The position numbers and the translations under genes are program-made. A stretch of DNA of 64,000 nt, from positions 23,475,001 to 23,539,000 of the forward strand of contig OY292275.1 in the NCBI GenBank assembly GCA_958496175.1. Reading direction: 5' to 3'. This document shows, one piece after another, positions 12,130-23,547 of this stretch (positions are counted from its first letter, which is position 1; every line of letters starts with the position of its first letter). Origin of the DNA: Sisyra terminalis. Its lineage: Eukaryota; Arthropoda; Insecta; Neuroptera; Sisyridae. The notes below the pieces were generated by a model. That model ran no database searches, had not been told where the DNA came from, and worked only from the letters and a program-made list of their open reading frames with translations.

Positions 12130-14820
12130 TATTAGAAGAATTTGTTTACTCACTTTGAGTCTAATCGGCTGTTTCAATGAATGAATTAAACAATTGGCAG
12201 ATACATTGATATATTACTAAGAAAATAGCACATAATTCATACCTATTCAAAATTTCTAAACACTGCTGTTTCGGGAAGGCAATAATACTAAAAATATTTA
12301 AAAAAAAAGAGCCAATTTTTTTGCTTTCAAGAAAGCGTAATATTATTTAAGGAAGACTTACATGTATGTTTTTAATGACAGCTTATGCTTAAGAGAATGA
12401 AAATGCAAAATATAAAAATTTTGCTGTTAACGGTGTTTTTTTTTTCTCGAAAAACAATGCAAATGTAAAGATTTGTATGGCCAAGGAGATGTAACGAAGT
12501 TTGAATCAAAAGTCGTGGAGACAAATCGAAAGAAAAAAAAACCTCCATTCAAATTCATTGTTATGCAATGAAATGGTTGTAATGTTTAAGTGAATGTTTT
12601 TGATACTGTGCTATTTAAAAATATTTAACTTCGCATTGTACTATTTCGGGTAAGCTTGTCTATTGTTCTCGATGACATTCTACAGATGGAATATACTTTT
12701 ACAAGGAAAACGTACGAAATTAAATTTAATGTTAAATATGACCCTGAGCCACGTTTTCGTAACATAAGCAAAAAAAGCAAAAGCAATATTTGGAAAGTAT
12801 TATTAAAAAAAAATTACCTAACAAAAATAGTATATTGTGCTACTAAATTGTTCGCATACAAAAGTTATTTCAAACCTAAATGGTATGTCTTGTAAATGCG
12901 GCGATAGTATGCACAAGTGCAATTGTCAATAATATATATCCTCGGTATGTTTAATTCTAATCACAAGTGCACGACTGTGTCTGTTACTATAGTAAATTGA
13001 AGTGAATCAATTTAACAATTTACAATTAATTAGTTTGTAATTATCTTAATTGTAATTTTATGTTCTTTACTTATTAATTGAATAATTAAAGATTATTACT
13101 TCGCAATCAAGGTTATTTTACAATAAAATTCTAATTTTCAGTTCATTCACAAAATAATCATTATACCTTTTGTAATTTCTATGTATTACTTTTTAATTTG
13201 TAGGTATTTCAAAGTCTTCATTCAGGGAAGAAATCAATGACTACAAAAAACAAATAAACACAAAGGAAAAGATTAACTGATTAGTATTAGCACTATTTTT
13301 GGGAAATTAAGTAGTGAAGCCAATGAAAAATCAACTTGAACATAAAATAACTCAAATTATGTCAATATTATTTGTCTTCTCTTATGTAATACTTAATTTA
13401 ATTTAAAACTATAAAAAAATACGTAGGTAAGATCGGAAGAACGACATAAGAATTTATATTTATCGTAGGTACATCAACTTAGGTACATGGTGACATTGTG
13501 TGGCTTATCATTGAATACACCCAACTCATTTTTACGAGGTATATACATTCCATAGGTAACCGTGCAAAAATCATGTAGAAAATTATTTTTTATTGAAAAA
13601 AATAGAACAGTGATATTTTGCAAAGATAAACCGAAATATCTGAAGTTTGAGAGTATTTAGAAATATTCATCTGTGAGCAAAAATTATTGAGATATAGGTA
13701 GGGTATGTTTATTTCGAAATCTGTTCAAATTACTGTCTTTATATTTTTCACCTTGACTTTTATAATTATTATTTCTAAAGTAAACCAAAAAGTGAAAATT
13801 CATTAGTGATTCATCATAAACGAAAGGTTCAAGACATGAAAGTATAAATTATTTCAATTTTATCTATTTTATTTTAATTTTATAAACAACAGAAAGTTTT
13901 CTTAAAACCGAATCAAAACAATATGGATAATGTTTAAAAAAAAAAACAGATTGTAACCTAAGGAAATCAAAAGGTATATCCTCAATTAATACATTTATAA
14001 AACGAACCTTACTGTATCGTGTGAGTTTGAAAAAAGAATGATAAAAATATGAAAAAAAAAGTTAGAAAAAATGTTTTACACTTATGGCTGTCAATGTATT
14101 AAGAGAAAATTGCAGTGTATCGTGTGTTACTGATAAGTTACCAACTTTACAGTTCATTAAAACTGACACTCCTAATGAGGAAAAAAGCATTTGATTTATT
14201 GCTATCAACGGTGTTATAACTTACGCTTACAACGGCAGAATTCAATTTAAATTTTTTGAAACCAAATGTTTCTTACATGCAAGAAAAATTCGTTTTCATT
14301 TGATATTATTTCTTTTCTGTCAAGCATAAACTGCAATTCAAAACATTCACAATTCTTCCTTTAATAAGAAGAAAATATTGCGTGCGTAGAGCATTACGAC
14401 TGAATATTCTATTACGAAGTTTCAGAATGAGCGTGACTGCCATATCTGAAGATATAATAACTACTAAAAAAGTGTTATATTAATAATTTTATAATAATTA
14501 ATTTTATAAATTTTACAATATTGTAAACTCTAAAACTTTGGAACTTTCGTTAGATACCTTCCTTTTTCATTCGGGAACGAATACATATTAGAATAATATT
14601 ATACCGATTTAATTTATTGAAAACTATATTGGATTATCCGATAGTTTCAGATATTGATATTAGTTTTTTTTTAGAAACTGTAAAAAGATAACACAATTTG
14701 AATTTATTACACAATTTGAGTTTAAAACGAATATTTCATATCTAGATAGTGACATTTATCGTCAAGATAAAAATTTATTCGAACGATACATATTTTTATG
14801 TATGGAATAGTAGTGAAATG
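12130..14820. other. gene-free AT-rich stretch
   Basis: No supported feature. The 79-aa frame at 12656-12895 lacks recognisable motifs and splice context. Confidence 0.5.
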
Positions 14821-15157
14821 TGAGCCGCTTAAAGCCAAAGCGGTGTAAGCTTAATTTTGAATTTGAATTTTCCGTTTTTATTAGCTGAAACAATTTCTTG
14901 GGTAATTAACTGTTTATTGAAAAAGTCAAAGCTTCATTATTAGGCCGGTAAGTCGCTGGCCAAAACACCCTGTATGTACGATTTTTCGATAGCTATTTGG
15001 ATCATTTATTATCAAAAACGATTTCTTGGGTAATTAACTACTTATTGAAAAAGTAAGTCAAACCTTTATTATTAAGCCGGTACATAGCTGGCCAAAACAC
15101 CTCGTACGTAGGATTTTTCGATAGCTATTTGCACCACTTAGGGTTTAAGCGGTTCAT
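14821..15157. mobile_element. MITE-like element with internal tandem duplication
   Basis: The terminal inverted repeats are GAGCCGCTTAAAGCCAAAGC near 14822 and its counterpart ACTTAGGGTTTAAGCGGTTC near 15154. Internally, a unit of about 115-128 bp is present twice in tandem (from 14891 and from 15019). Each unit carries GATTTCTTGGGTAATTAACT, GGCCAAAACACC and GATTTTTCGATAGCTATTTG in order. A single-unit relative lies at 3040-3293, so the duplication happened in this copy or its lineage. Confidence 0.7.
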
Positions 15158-15946
15158 GCGTAAGATTTATCTAACAGATAAATTTTATCTATTAAATAGC
15201 CATCTTACGGATATAGTCTATCAATTCACGAATGAGAATACCGACCCTTAGACTATCCGTAATTATTTGAAACTTGAATACCAGATTCAGTTACAGTTTA
15301 TGATAAATTTTAGTCTGCGATATCCGATATTTACGGTTACGAAGCTCTACAGTCCCTCGCCATATGAATAAACGCACTATACTCTTTGTACAGAGTAAGA
15401 AGTAATAGCTATTTTGTTTTGTGTTTAAGTTTTTGATTGGATTTAACTTTCCTATAAAAATGTAATTTATTACACTTATTACCAATTAATCTGTCAAAAA
15501 ATCATATTTACTGAAAAATAACTTTTACTATCATTTTAACATCTTGTCAATTATGATGAACTTAATTGTTTAGTATATAATTGAAAGCCCTTTTACTGCT
15601 ATTAAAGCTTCAATCATTCGCAGCGTGCTGTATATGTATCAAATCCCACATATTTTCAATGGCGTTCAAATCAGGGCAATTACCCTATAGTAAGGCAACT
15701 GGGGTAATAATCAAAACTATACCCTTATTTGGAAATTATATTTCCTAAAACTTTACTACTTTTAATAATGTAAAAAGTAAATAGTATCAAATTTAATTTA
15801 GTAGAACACATAAAATTGGAAAAAATCTTAAGTGCGTCTAATAATTTGACCAGGGACTATATATAACCCCCAAATTATTTCAGTTAAATGAAATTTCAAT
15901 TATTAATACCATATACAAAAAAATTTTTATGAAGACTTGTTTAGTG
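15158..15946. other. gene-free AT-rich stretch
   Basis: No supported exon or bounded repeat. Confidence 0.45.
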
Positions 15947-16118
15947 CAGTGCTTCTCAAACTTGTTCATACCACGGCCCCCTTAATCAGAAAAAGAAACA
16001 AAATCCCTTCCCCAAAAATTTTAGACATTGTTGATCAACAGTAATTTATTTATAAACCATTAATATTAGAATATGAATATTTCGTGACTCCCTATCTACC
16101 CAAGTTTGAGAAGCACAG
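15947..16118. mobile_element. small hAT-like MITE (172 bp)
   Basis: The ends are CAGTGCTTCTCAAACTTG and CAAGTTTGAGAAGCACAG, a near-perfect 18-bp inverted repeat. Subterminal ACCACGGCCCCCTTAATCAG is typical of hAT elements with CAGTG-type ends. The 8-bp flanks (GTTTAGTG and AAGAAATC) do not match, so the target duplication is lost or the true edge differs. A one-ended relative begins at 23103. Confidence 0.65.
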
Positions 16119-18467
16119 AAGAAATCAACAACAGTTCTTCCTATATCTTTAAATTTGTTCTTATTTTTGGATAAATAATTATTTAAAAATTTATTTCAGA
16201 CTGTCTGTTTTCTTTTCACTCAAAATCATGAAAGAATGCAATTTTATATTAAGATACCACTCATTGTTACACACACGATAAGCTAACATATATAAAATAA
16301 CGAATCAGACCCAATATAATCCCCAAAAGTAAGAACTACAATACATAAGCAAAAGAAGTAAAAAAAAAATAATGTTTACATAATCGTACAAGTTATTGAG
16401 CGATGAGTTTCAAAAAAGTTTACAAAAAGAGTATTTACATTTAAATCGAAAATTAACCAAATATTCTTCTCTAGAGGCGTTAAAATTGTGTTTATCGTGG
16501 TGAAAAAATTATGATGTGTAATATATTTTGCCACAGGCGACAAATCTAAATGAAATTGTTAACACTTTCGTATGCCACTCAGACGAAGGTGAGGGTAACT
16601 GTTACTACTCAATACATCAAAATACCTAAATTTTTATTGTTTGAATTTCAGTACAGCCTTCAAATTATTACATTAAAATCAATTCAAAGGTCAGACAAAA
16701 ATAAAGTAAACTAAAGTTGACGTGGGCGACTTCAAAACGAAAATTCATCACTCAACAAAACAGATATTTCACAAGTTTTTCCTCAAACTACTGTGTTTAT
16801 ACCTTTTTAAACACCTCCTCGTTCCTATTAAGTTCGTAATTGATTCGTTCACAGAAAAAAATATTTTTTATTTAATTTTTTTATTCATTTTTATAAATAT
16901 TTCAATGAATATTCATCAATCGCAAAAACAACATAAATCATCGTTTTTATAAAATTTAAAGAAAATATTTTTAAAAAACATTTTTCCTATATTTGTATAT
17001 GGTGAGTGGGTGGTTCAGATAATACGCCTTAATCAACAACAAAGTAAATAAATCAATTGAAATAAAAATCCGTAAAAAATAACTTTGAAAGAAAAATGAA
17101 AAAATCGTGAAGCAAATAATGGAGAAAGTGAAATTGGTCAGATTATTTTTTTGCTTTTTTTTACGAGAACTCTCTCAAATTAACGTGGGCAGTATAAATC
17201 ATTCACGGTAAAATCCTCCAATTTCCTGTTTCATAATAATTAAGTTATATTGATTATCCTCACAAATTCTTTGACCTTTCCAAAACCGTGCCCTAAAGAA
17301 TACAAAATTCGCACGGCTAAAACGAAATATATAACTCCCTTTCTATAACTTTTCATTTCATACTATCGAATTTGATTCATCTCCGAATTGGACGTTAAGG
17401 CAATTTCATCTGCCAACGAAACGTGTCGAATAAAAACGAAGAGATCATTAATAAAAAGTTAAAAGGGAATTTCAGTTCAGCTTCAGTGACGCAAATGCTT
17501 TAATTTCTTCCTTTAAAATATTGATTAATTCAAAACCTTTCTTCAACTACTTAACCTTCAATTTTCACCGAAATAAGTTTGTCGCTTATCAGCATTTAAT
17601 CTGATAACAGTGGACAGTAAAGAACCCTAAATGAATGAAAAAACATGTTTTTTTTTAATTCATTACGATATTTAAGAACAATATTAACAGTTATATAGAT
17701 TTCAATGTTTGACATTTTATCGATTGACTAACGCAACTAAAAATACGTAATATTTGATGCGTCGCGATGCCAATGACGTCATTGTTCATATTAATATTTT
17801 GGGCTTCGGAAAACGTATCCGACGTACCGTTTATGATGAATTCGTGGAATAGGGGGGAGGTGGGACAAAAAATGTAGTGCATGAGAAATCCCGAATGTAA
17901 TCTTGTCAAGTCGCCATAGCAAAATAAATATTTATCTTGGAAAGCTAATTGCAAGAAAGTTAACAAATTTCAAAAAGACAACGGTGAATGACAAAAGCTA
18001 TTATTTAACGAAAGTAGTGCCAAAACTGTATGTAAATTTAACCAACATATCCTATTAGTGTCTAATAATTATAATGTTACAATAGAAATATAAAAATGAG
18101 TCGATTGTAAAAAAAGATTTTATAGTCAGCAGCTTGAATGAAATATTTGAATAAAAATGTTGAGAAAAGTTGAAAAATAAAATATGATGTGACAAAAGAT
18201 ACATTATATTATTATATAACGTACATTGTAGACAGACATATTCAAAGAATCCTTTTTATGCTTCACATGTTATATTATTTTCGTAGAAAATGAGGACAAA
18301 GAGAATATTCATTCAAAGAAGGACTTTGATTTTACAAACCATTACTCTTATATAAGGAGATTGATCATGAAATATGAAAATATTTTAAAATAATATTATT
18401 TAAAAAACTGACAAAATATTTTTTATCAACTTTAGTTGACTTTAGTCAAACATAAGATTTTCCGAAG
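16119..18467. other. gene-free AT-rich stretch
   Basis: No supported gene. One TGACGTCA palindrome lies at 17774-17781. The minus frame at 17691-17966 has no recognisable domain. Confidence 0.45.
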
Positions 18468-18575
18468 CGTACTGGTGGCCAAGTGGTCAAGGTGGCTGCC
18501 CCAAAACTAGTAGGTGTTGAGTTCGATTCTCGTATCGAGCAAATTTTCGGTAATTCCAGATTTACCGATTTTTGA
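18468..18575 (+). repeat. tRNA-derived SINE, copy 2 (3' truncated)
   Basis: The head TACTGGTGGCCAAGTGGTCAAG contains the A box. The B box GAGTTCGATTCTC is intact. The body runs to ATTTACCGATTTTT and then stops matching the family, so the CTAGAGTCGCTAAAG domain is missing. Confidence 0.8.
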
Positions 18576-19051
18576 AGTGAAAAATTCTTTAATATGATTT
18601 GAAATTTGAGTAAAAAGAGACAAATAAATAAAACAATAGAATTTTATGTACGAGAAAATGACTTAGACAGCATTTAACAGTGTTTCCACAGTTTCCACTG
18701 ATCTGTTTATAATAAATAGCACACTGTGTAGTAAATAAAAAAATCCGGGTTAAAAACGTTAGAAGAGAGACATATAAATCTCTCTTTTCTGGTGTGGGAA
18801 ATTGAAGCAAGTAAAATGCAAGAGCTAATTTCAAGCGATTATCTGTGTAAGTTGGCGCTCATCGGGACTCAATTATCAGCTGTTGCTTTTAGTTACCATA
18901 AGAACTGTGCCTACATAGACGGCGCTTCGTACACCACACTAGATTTTTCTTATTTCTATTTGACGCCATATGAACGGTTTATCCATATATAAGGGGCAGA
19001 GAGAGATAAGATTTCCGAATCAATTTCGAAGTAAAAAAATAAATATGAATC
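18576..19051. other. gene-free stretch
   Basis: The overlapping frames at 18589-18834 (minus) and 18792-18992 (plus) show no recognisable domain, so no gene is called. Confidence 0.4.
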
Positions 19052-19059
19052 CTCTATAG

Positions 19060-20001
19060 TAACAGTGAGCAAACTTAATACTGGTATAATCGACAGTAAT
19101 TTTTCTGATTTTCTGTTAAATAAAAAATAAGTATAAATTTAAGGAGTTACATGGGTTAAGCAGGGAAACCATGGCTTATTTTCAACATTTTTTTTTCCAT
19201 ATAAAAAAAAAGTTTTTAAACTTTTTATTGCCTTAAAATTTTCAAAGAAAAATATTTATCACTCCGCCATTTCGACGTCATTTCCGGTGATCCTTCGGAA
19301 AAAAGGTGTGTTTGTGTTGACAGCATAACTCATAATAGGATGACAGGATCATCCGTGAAAATAAGTAAAAGAAAAAACGGGTTTTAGTTAAGACCGTTAA
19401 GACCATAAACTAGAACTTGGACGAAGGAAAAAATGTGAAAAATGAATTGTTGGTAAACATTTTTACAAAAAAATGCAAATTTCCACTTGGACTTCGCAAA
19501 AGTTCAAGTTCTTGTGAATTGTACCTCGAAGACCTATGTAAAATTTCATCAAAATCGATTGAGTAGTTCTCGAGAAATTTTGACAACCGACTTTGAAAAT
19601 ACAGTTTCGAGAAAAATGCGATAATAGACGAGCAACTGTACTGATATATCTGCGACGTGCTGAACTTCCCCAGGCTACATTCTGAAACTATTACTCGAAT
19701 CAACTTGAAAATTTAGGACAATATTCTAGAGATGTTGCAGAAATTATCAAAGCAAAAAAATCGATTTTTTGAAATCGTGAAACCCATGTAATCCCTTAAA
19801 AAGGGAATGAGTAGAAAGAAGTATTAGAAGCACTATTTGGGAATCAGTAACGTAAATCCGTTGTAAAATATATGCGTGATAAATTTAAAATTCAAGTTTC
19901 ATAATCTGTTAAATTTTTAGTATACATTTTCAATTAAAAGAATTGAAATTTACCTAAAAAACTATTTAAAATGCCTGCGATCGACCATTTGCCCACCCGT
20001 G
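19060..20001. mobile_element. hAT-type element carrying a nested TTAA element
   Basis: The outer ends correspond to the CAGGGGTGGACAAACTTAATAC family. The left edge has mutated in its first bases (TAACAGTGAGCAAACTTAATAC) and the right edge is ATTTGCCCACCCGTG. The 8-bp flanks are identical, CTCTATAG at 19052-19059 and 20002-20009. The interior contains a nested TTAA-flanked element at 19143-19795. There is no transposase frame, so it is non-autonomous. Confidence 0.8.
19143..19795. mobile_element. nested TTAA-target element (copy A)
   Basis: It is bounded by TTAA at 19139-19142 and 19796-19799. The inverted ends are GGAGTTACATGGGTT and AACCCATGTAATCCC. It sits at the same position inside the hAT host as the copy at 43366-44089. 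Both copies share TAAAATTTCATCAAAATCG and TCGAGAAAT-type internal blocks. TTAA duplication is characteristic of piggyBac-type integration, but no transposase is present, so the superfamily is an inference from the target site. The minus frame at 19410-19703 is not preserved in copy B and is not called. Confidence 0.7.
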
Positions 20002-20138
20002 CTCTATAGTATATTCTACACCTCTACGTTATAAACTTCGTATCATTATTATCATCACTAAATCCTACAATTATCCTATTCCTGAAATTTTACTTTCGGC
20101 TCATTATCTAATTTCTGAAGGTTTCACTTTTAGAGTTT

Positions 20139-20191
20139 CCTAGAGTCACTGAAGATCTTGATATTTATAAAGTTCGGTAAATAACAATAAG
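20139..20191 (+). repeat. SINE 3'-end fragment
   Basis: CCTAGAGTCACTGAAGATCTTG and the following TATAAAGTTCGGTAAATAACAA match the conserved 3' domain of the SINE family. The tRNA-like head is absent. Confidence 0.6.
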
Positions 20192-21019
20192 TAAAAAAAG
20201 AAAAGATTTGCCATTTCTTAATTTCAAATATCGCGCCTCTTTTATGTTAATTATGACCAAGTAAAATCAACAATGGTTATCAATTTTTTTGACCTTCAAT
20301 TTGTTTGTATATCCATAAAAATAAATCGTTAAGTCATAAAATAAATGAATTTATAGTGTCGGAGATTTCAATGTATCGAAAGTAGGCGTCGGAGTGTCTA
20401 TGAGGCTCGTGTCATCATACATTTCTTGCTTTTTTTTTCTTCCCTGTCATCTCATTTTCCACGTGCGTCAATCAAAAGAATAAATCGTTCATATTGAAAG
20501 ACAAAAATGTCAATCAAATTCAGACGACACCATTGTCAATTAGATACGATAAATTATTTTATTACATGAATTTCTTGCGGAAAAAAACCGTTCGTCGATG
20601 ACACATGACAAAATGTCCCGTTTACATTTAGATAGGATACCTGGTTGAATTGTTTCAAATATGAAAAACGGTATTCTTTTTTCGATATTTGGTCTAATTT
20701 AATGATCAATTTTACCTTTGCTTATTTTGTGGCAAAAAATCCTCTTTGAAATTTTTGTATCATTATAGTGCACAGAAACTATAACTTAAAGCTTATTTAT
20801 ATATTTTACTACACACATATTTTCAGTGAACATAATATTATCATCACTTTTTGATGTACCCACTAATTTCAGGTCACTATTTTTTTCAAAACTGGTGCAC
20901 AAATAGGTAAAACAATCGAAGAAAATCGAATGTTTTTTAGAAGTCAATCGGTTTTTCTGAATCCGACACGTAGCTATGACGTAGTAACGCAAAGAACGCC
21001 GGTTTCACAGTAACTGAAA

Positions 21020-21245
21020 AGCTAAACGCGGCAGCCTACGATCACTGTGTGACATTTCATTCTTTGTATATAAAAGAATAGAGGGGATTCCCCATTTTCT
21101 TCTACATTAATCATTTGAAATAAGCCCATCTCATTTTCACTTATTTATAAAACAATAGCCGTTCTAACGTATAAAAATTACCGGCCCGCGACCACTCGTA
21201 GGTACCTTCATTTAAAACACATGCGTCCGGCCTGACCGGACTTGC
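21020..21245 (+). promoter_or_regulatory. candidate TATA promoter in CpG-rich island
   Basis: TATATAAAAG at 21067-21076 is a strong TATA-box match. It lies in a patch unusually rich in CG for this window (ACGCGGCAGCC upstream; CCGGCCCGCGACCACTCG and GCGTCCGGCCTGACCGGAC downstream). If it is used, transcription would start near 21100 on the plus strand. No downstream coding exon was recognised, so the target gene, if any, is unknown. Confidence 0.22.
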
Positions 21246-21825
21246 AATAGAAAATTATCAACACCAAAATTATCGCACATAAAAATTGAAAAAAATCTTA
21301 TCAGAATTTTTCGAAATCACAATAAATTATAATCAAAAGCCGAAAAACCCACCTAAAGAATGGGTATTTATCTTGAAAAAATTATCATCACATTACGTTC
21401 GAAAAACGATTTATTCAAATAACCTGTTTTCTTTCATTCATCAACTTTTCACCTAAACTTTTATAACAAGACACTAAGTAAACAGACATGAAAATATTTT
21501 ACTCGTCTGGCTAACCTTTCCCAATAAAAAGAAAGCCGACTCCCAAGAAATGACATCCAATCACATAAGATAATATATCCACATTTTTATTGAGTAAAAA
21601 TAAAAGTAAAAATTTGAATCTGGTCAATATCAATAGAATACCACGCTTTTAAAATGAGCTAAAAAGTAGGTATACAATAATTTCTCTATGTCTTATGAAA
21701 AACATGATATACAGATTGTCTAGACAATTGGTTAGTGTGAATTTTGAGAGCTATTAAAAGCTATTGTAAGATTTAAAACTAAAACTAATAAATACATATT
21801 TTCATTGAAAGCAGAGCTGACAGAA

Positions 21826-22262
21826 AAAAACATCTTAGCTACTTTGAAGTAAGTTAGTTACTTTAAAGTATCTAAGATCCTGTATCATAGTTCTTCTATT
21901 TTTTGGTAAAAAGTAACTAGTGTTTTAGATACTTTTTAAATGGAACTGTATCTTTTAACTAAAAAGTATCTTAGATATCCAAAAGTAACTTAGATACCGA
22001 GATATCGAGAGATTAAGTATGGATTTTTTTTGTTTTGTTCTATAATATTTACTATTTTTAAAACTAATCTACCGTCGTTTTTAAAGTGTGTTGTACTTAC
22101 AGGGAATTAGAAATACTAAATTTACTTTTTTCTAAATAAATGAAAATAACAAATACAATATCTGATTATCTAATACGTATGAAACTTAGTACACACATAG
22201 TACACCAAGTAACTAAAAATTATCTTTTTAAGTATCTAAAAAAGTAGCTTAAGAGAAATATT
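21826..22262. repeat. cluster of AAGTATCTTAGATAC-type motifs in both orientations
   Basis: Motifs such as AAAGTATCTAAGAT, AAAAAGTATCTTAGATA, AAAGTAACTTAGATACC and TAAGTATCTAAAAAAGTAGC recur in direct and inverted orientation over about 430 bp. The pattern looks like the decayed interior of a DNA transposon with self-complementary subterminal repeats. Clean ends were not found. Confidence 0.4.
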
Positions 22263-22305
22263 TAAGGTCCTTTTTTAAGAATAACTAGATAATCTTATAA
22301 CTAGT

Positions 22306-22345
22306 AGTGTCCGACCGAGCTTTCGGTTTCGACCTAGTTTCGGTT
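22306..22345. repeat. GTCCGACCGA-type repeat fragment
   Basis: A second copy of the motif at 9876-9936 (GACCGA...TTTCGGTTTCGACC). It is one-ended. Confidence 0.35.
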
Positions 22346-22863
22346 TCATAAGATAAAAATGTTACAAAATTATTATTTTTCACTTATTTGATTCTTCAAT
22401 TATGAATACAGATAACTATCAGTTCATTAAAGTTTTGTTTAATATTACCTTTAATATTTTTATTTCAGTTTAAAAGAAAACTGATTAAAGTTTAGAAGAA
22501 ATTATTTTGTTTTTAATATATAAGAAAGAGTACTTTCTATTTTGTGTACCTAAACATATTAGGTAAAAAGTAATATTGTTTTTTAGTTTTTTTTTTTATT
22601 ATTTTATGTTATTTATAACTAATATTTAAAAGAAATATCAGGTACATTTCTTTCCAATCATTCTCTTATTTCAGCATAAATAATTTATTTGAAATAAGAA
22701 ATGATATGTTAATAATTAGCTCAAATATGAGGGATTAAATGATTAATGAATACCTATAGGATTAAAACGTAAAGACTTACTAATTATGATTTTATTTTAT
22801 TTTATTTCCTACGAAAACATGACCTCAGTCTGTATGTCGTTTCATTCGTCATAAAGCTTAAAG

Positions 22864-23094
22864 CAGTAGTTCTGAATATGGGTTGAATGGAACCTCAGGA
22901 GTTCGGTTAGTCAGTTTCGCCGGTTTGGCAGGTTCTTAATGTTTTTTTTTTATTTTGTGCACCTATGTATTAATATACACTTCTTTTTTGAATTTGAAAA
23001 AATAAAATTTTATTTTTCCACCTAAGAAGGGTTCGGTGAATGCACATATGAAACTGGTGGGGGCCAGTACCTACAACAAGGTTAAGAACCATTG
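22864..23094. mobile_element. hAT-like MITE (231 bp)
   Basis: The left end is CAGTAGTTCTGAATATGGGTTG and the right end is CAACAAGGTTAAGAACCATTG, the well-known CAGTGGTTCTTAACC style of hAT terminus. The flanks GCTTAAAG (22856-22863) and ATTAAGAG (23095-23102) are similar but not identical, consistent with an aged 8-bp duplication. It has no coding potential. Confidence 0.6.
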
Positions 23095-23102
23095 ATTAAG
23101 AG

Positions 23103-23165
23103 CAGTTTTTCTCAAATCTTTTTCATACCAAAGCCCCTTAAATTATCAAATTTTGAGTTTTCTAT
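23103..23165. mobile_element. second hAT-like end abutting the first
   Basis: CAGTTTTTCTCAAATCTTTT followed by CATACCAAAGCCCCTTAAAT matches the left end of the element at 15947. It starts immediately after the presumed 8-bp duplication of the preceding MITE. Its right end was not identified. Confidence 0.45.
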
Positions 23166-23362
23166 GTTCAAACTTTTTGAAAAAAGTTTCTAAGTCACCG
23201 GAAAGTTAGTTTGAAAACAGTTACTAAATTCCATCCGAAAAAATACACAAGAAAGCGAGTTAATAAAAACGTAGTAAAAATTAAGAACTTTGATAAAGAT
23301 TAGAAACAAAAAAAATATTTATTAATTTTAAGCACTTTTTTTCCAAATAAAACATTGATAAA

Positions 23363-23529
23363 CCTACTGGTGGCCGCGTGGACTAGGTGACCGCTCCAAA
23401 ACCGACAGGTTTTGGGTTCGATCTTCATATCGATCAAATTTTCGATATTTCTCGATTACGGACTTTTATTAACCCTAGAGTCGCTAAAGATCTTAGTAGT
23501 TATTAAGCGACAGCAAATAATAATTAAAA
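23363..23529 (+). repeat. tRNA-derived SINE, copy 3 (full length, perfect target duplication)
   Basis: This is the best-bounded copy. The head CCTACTGGTGGCCGCGTGG contains the A box, and the B box is GGGTTCGATCTTC. The body TATTTCTCGATTACGG and the 3' domain CTAGAGTCGCTAAAGATC with TTAGTAGTTATTAAGCGAC follow, then an A-rich tail. It is flanked by a perfect 18-bp direct repeat AAATAAAACATTGATAAA at 23345-23362 and 23530-23547. Such long duplications indicate LINE-driven target-primed insertion. The length of about 167 bp defines the family. Confidence 0.92.
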
Positions 23530-23547
23530 AAATAAAACATTGATAAA

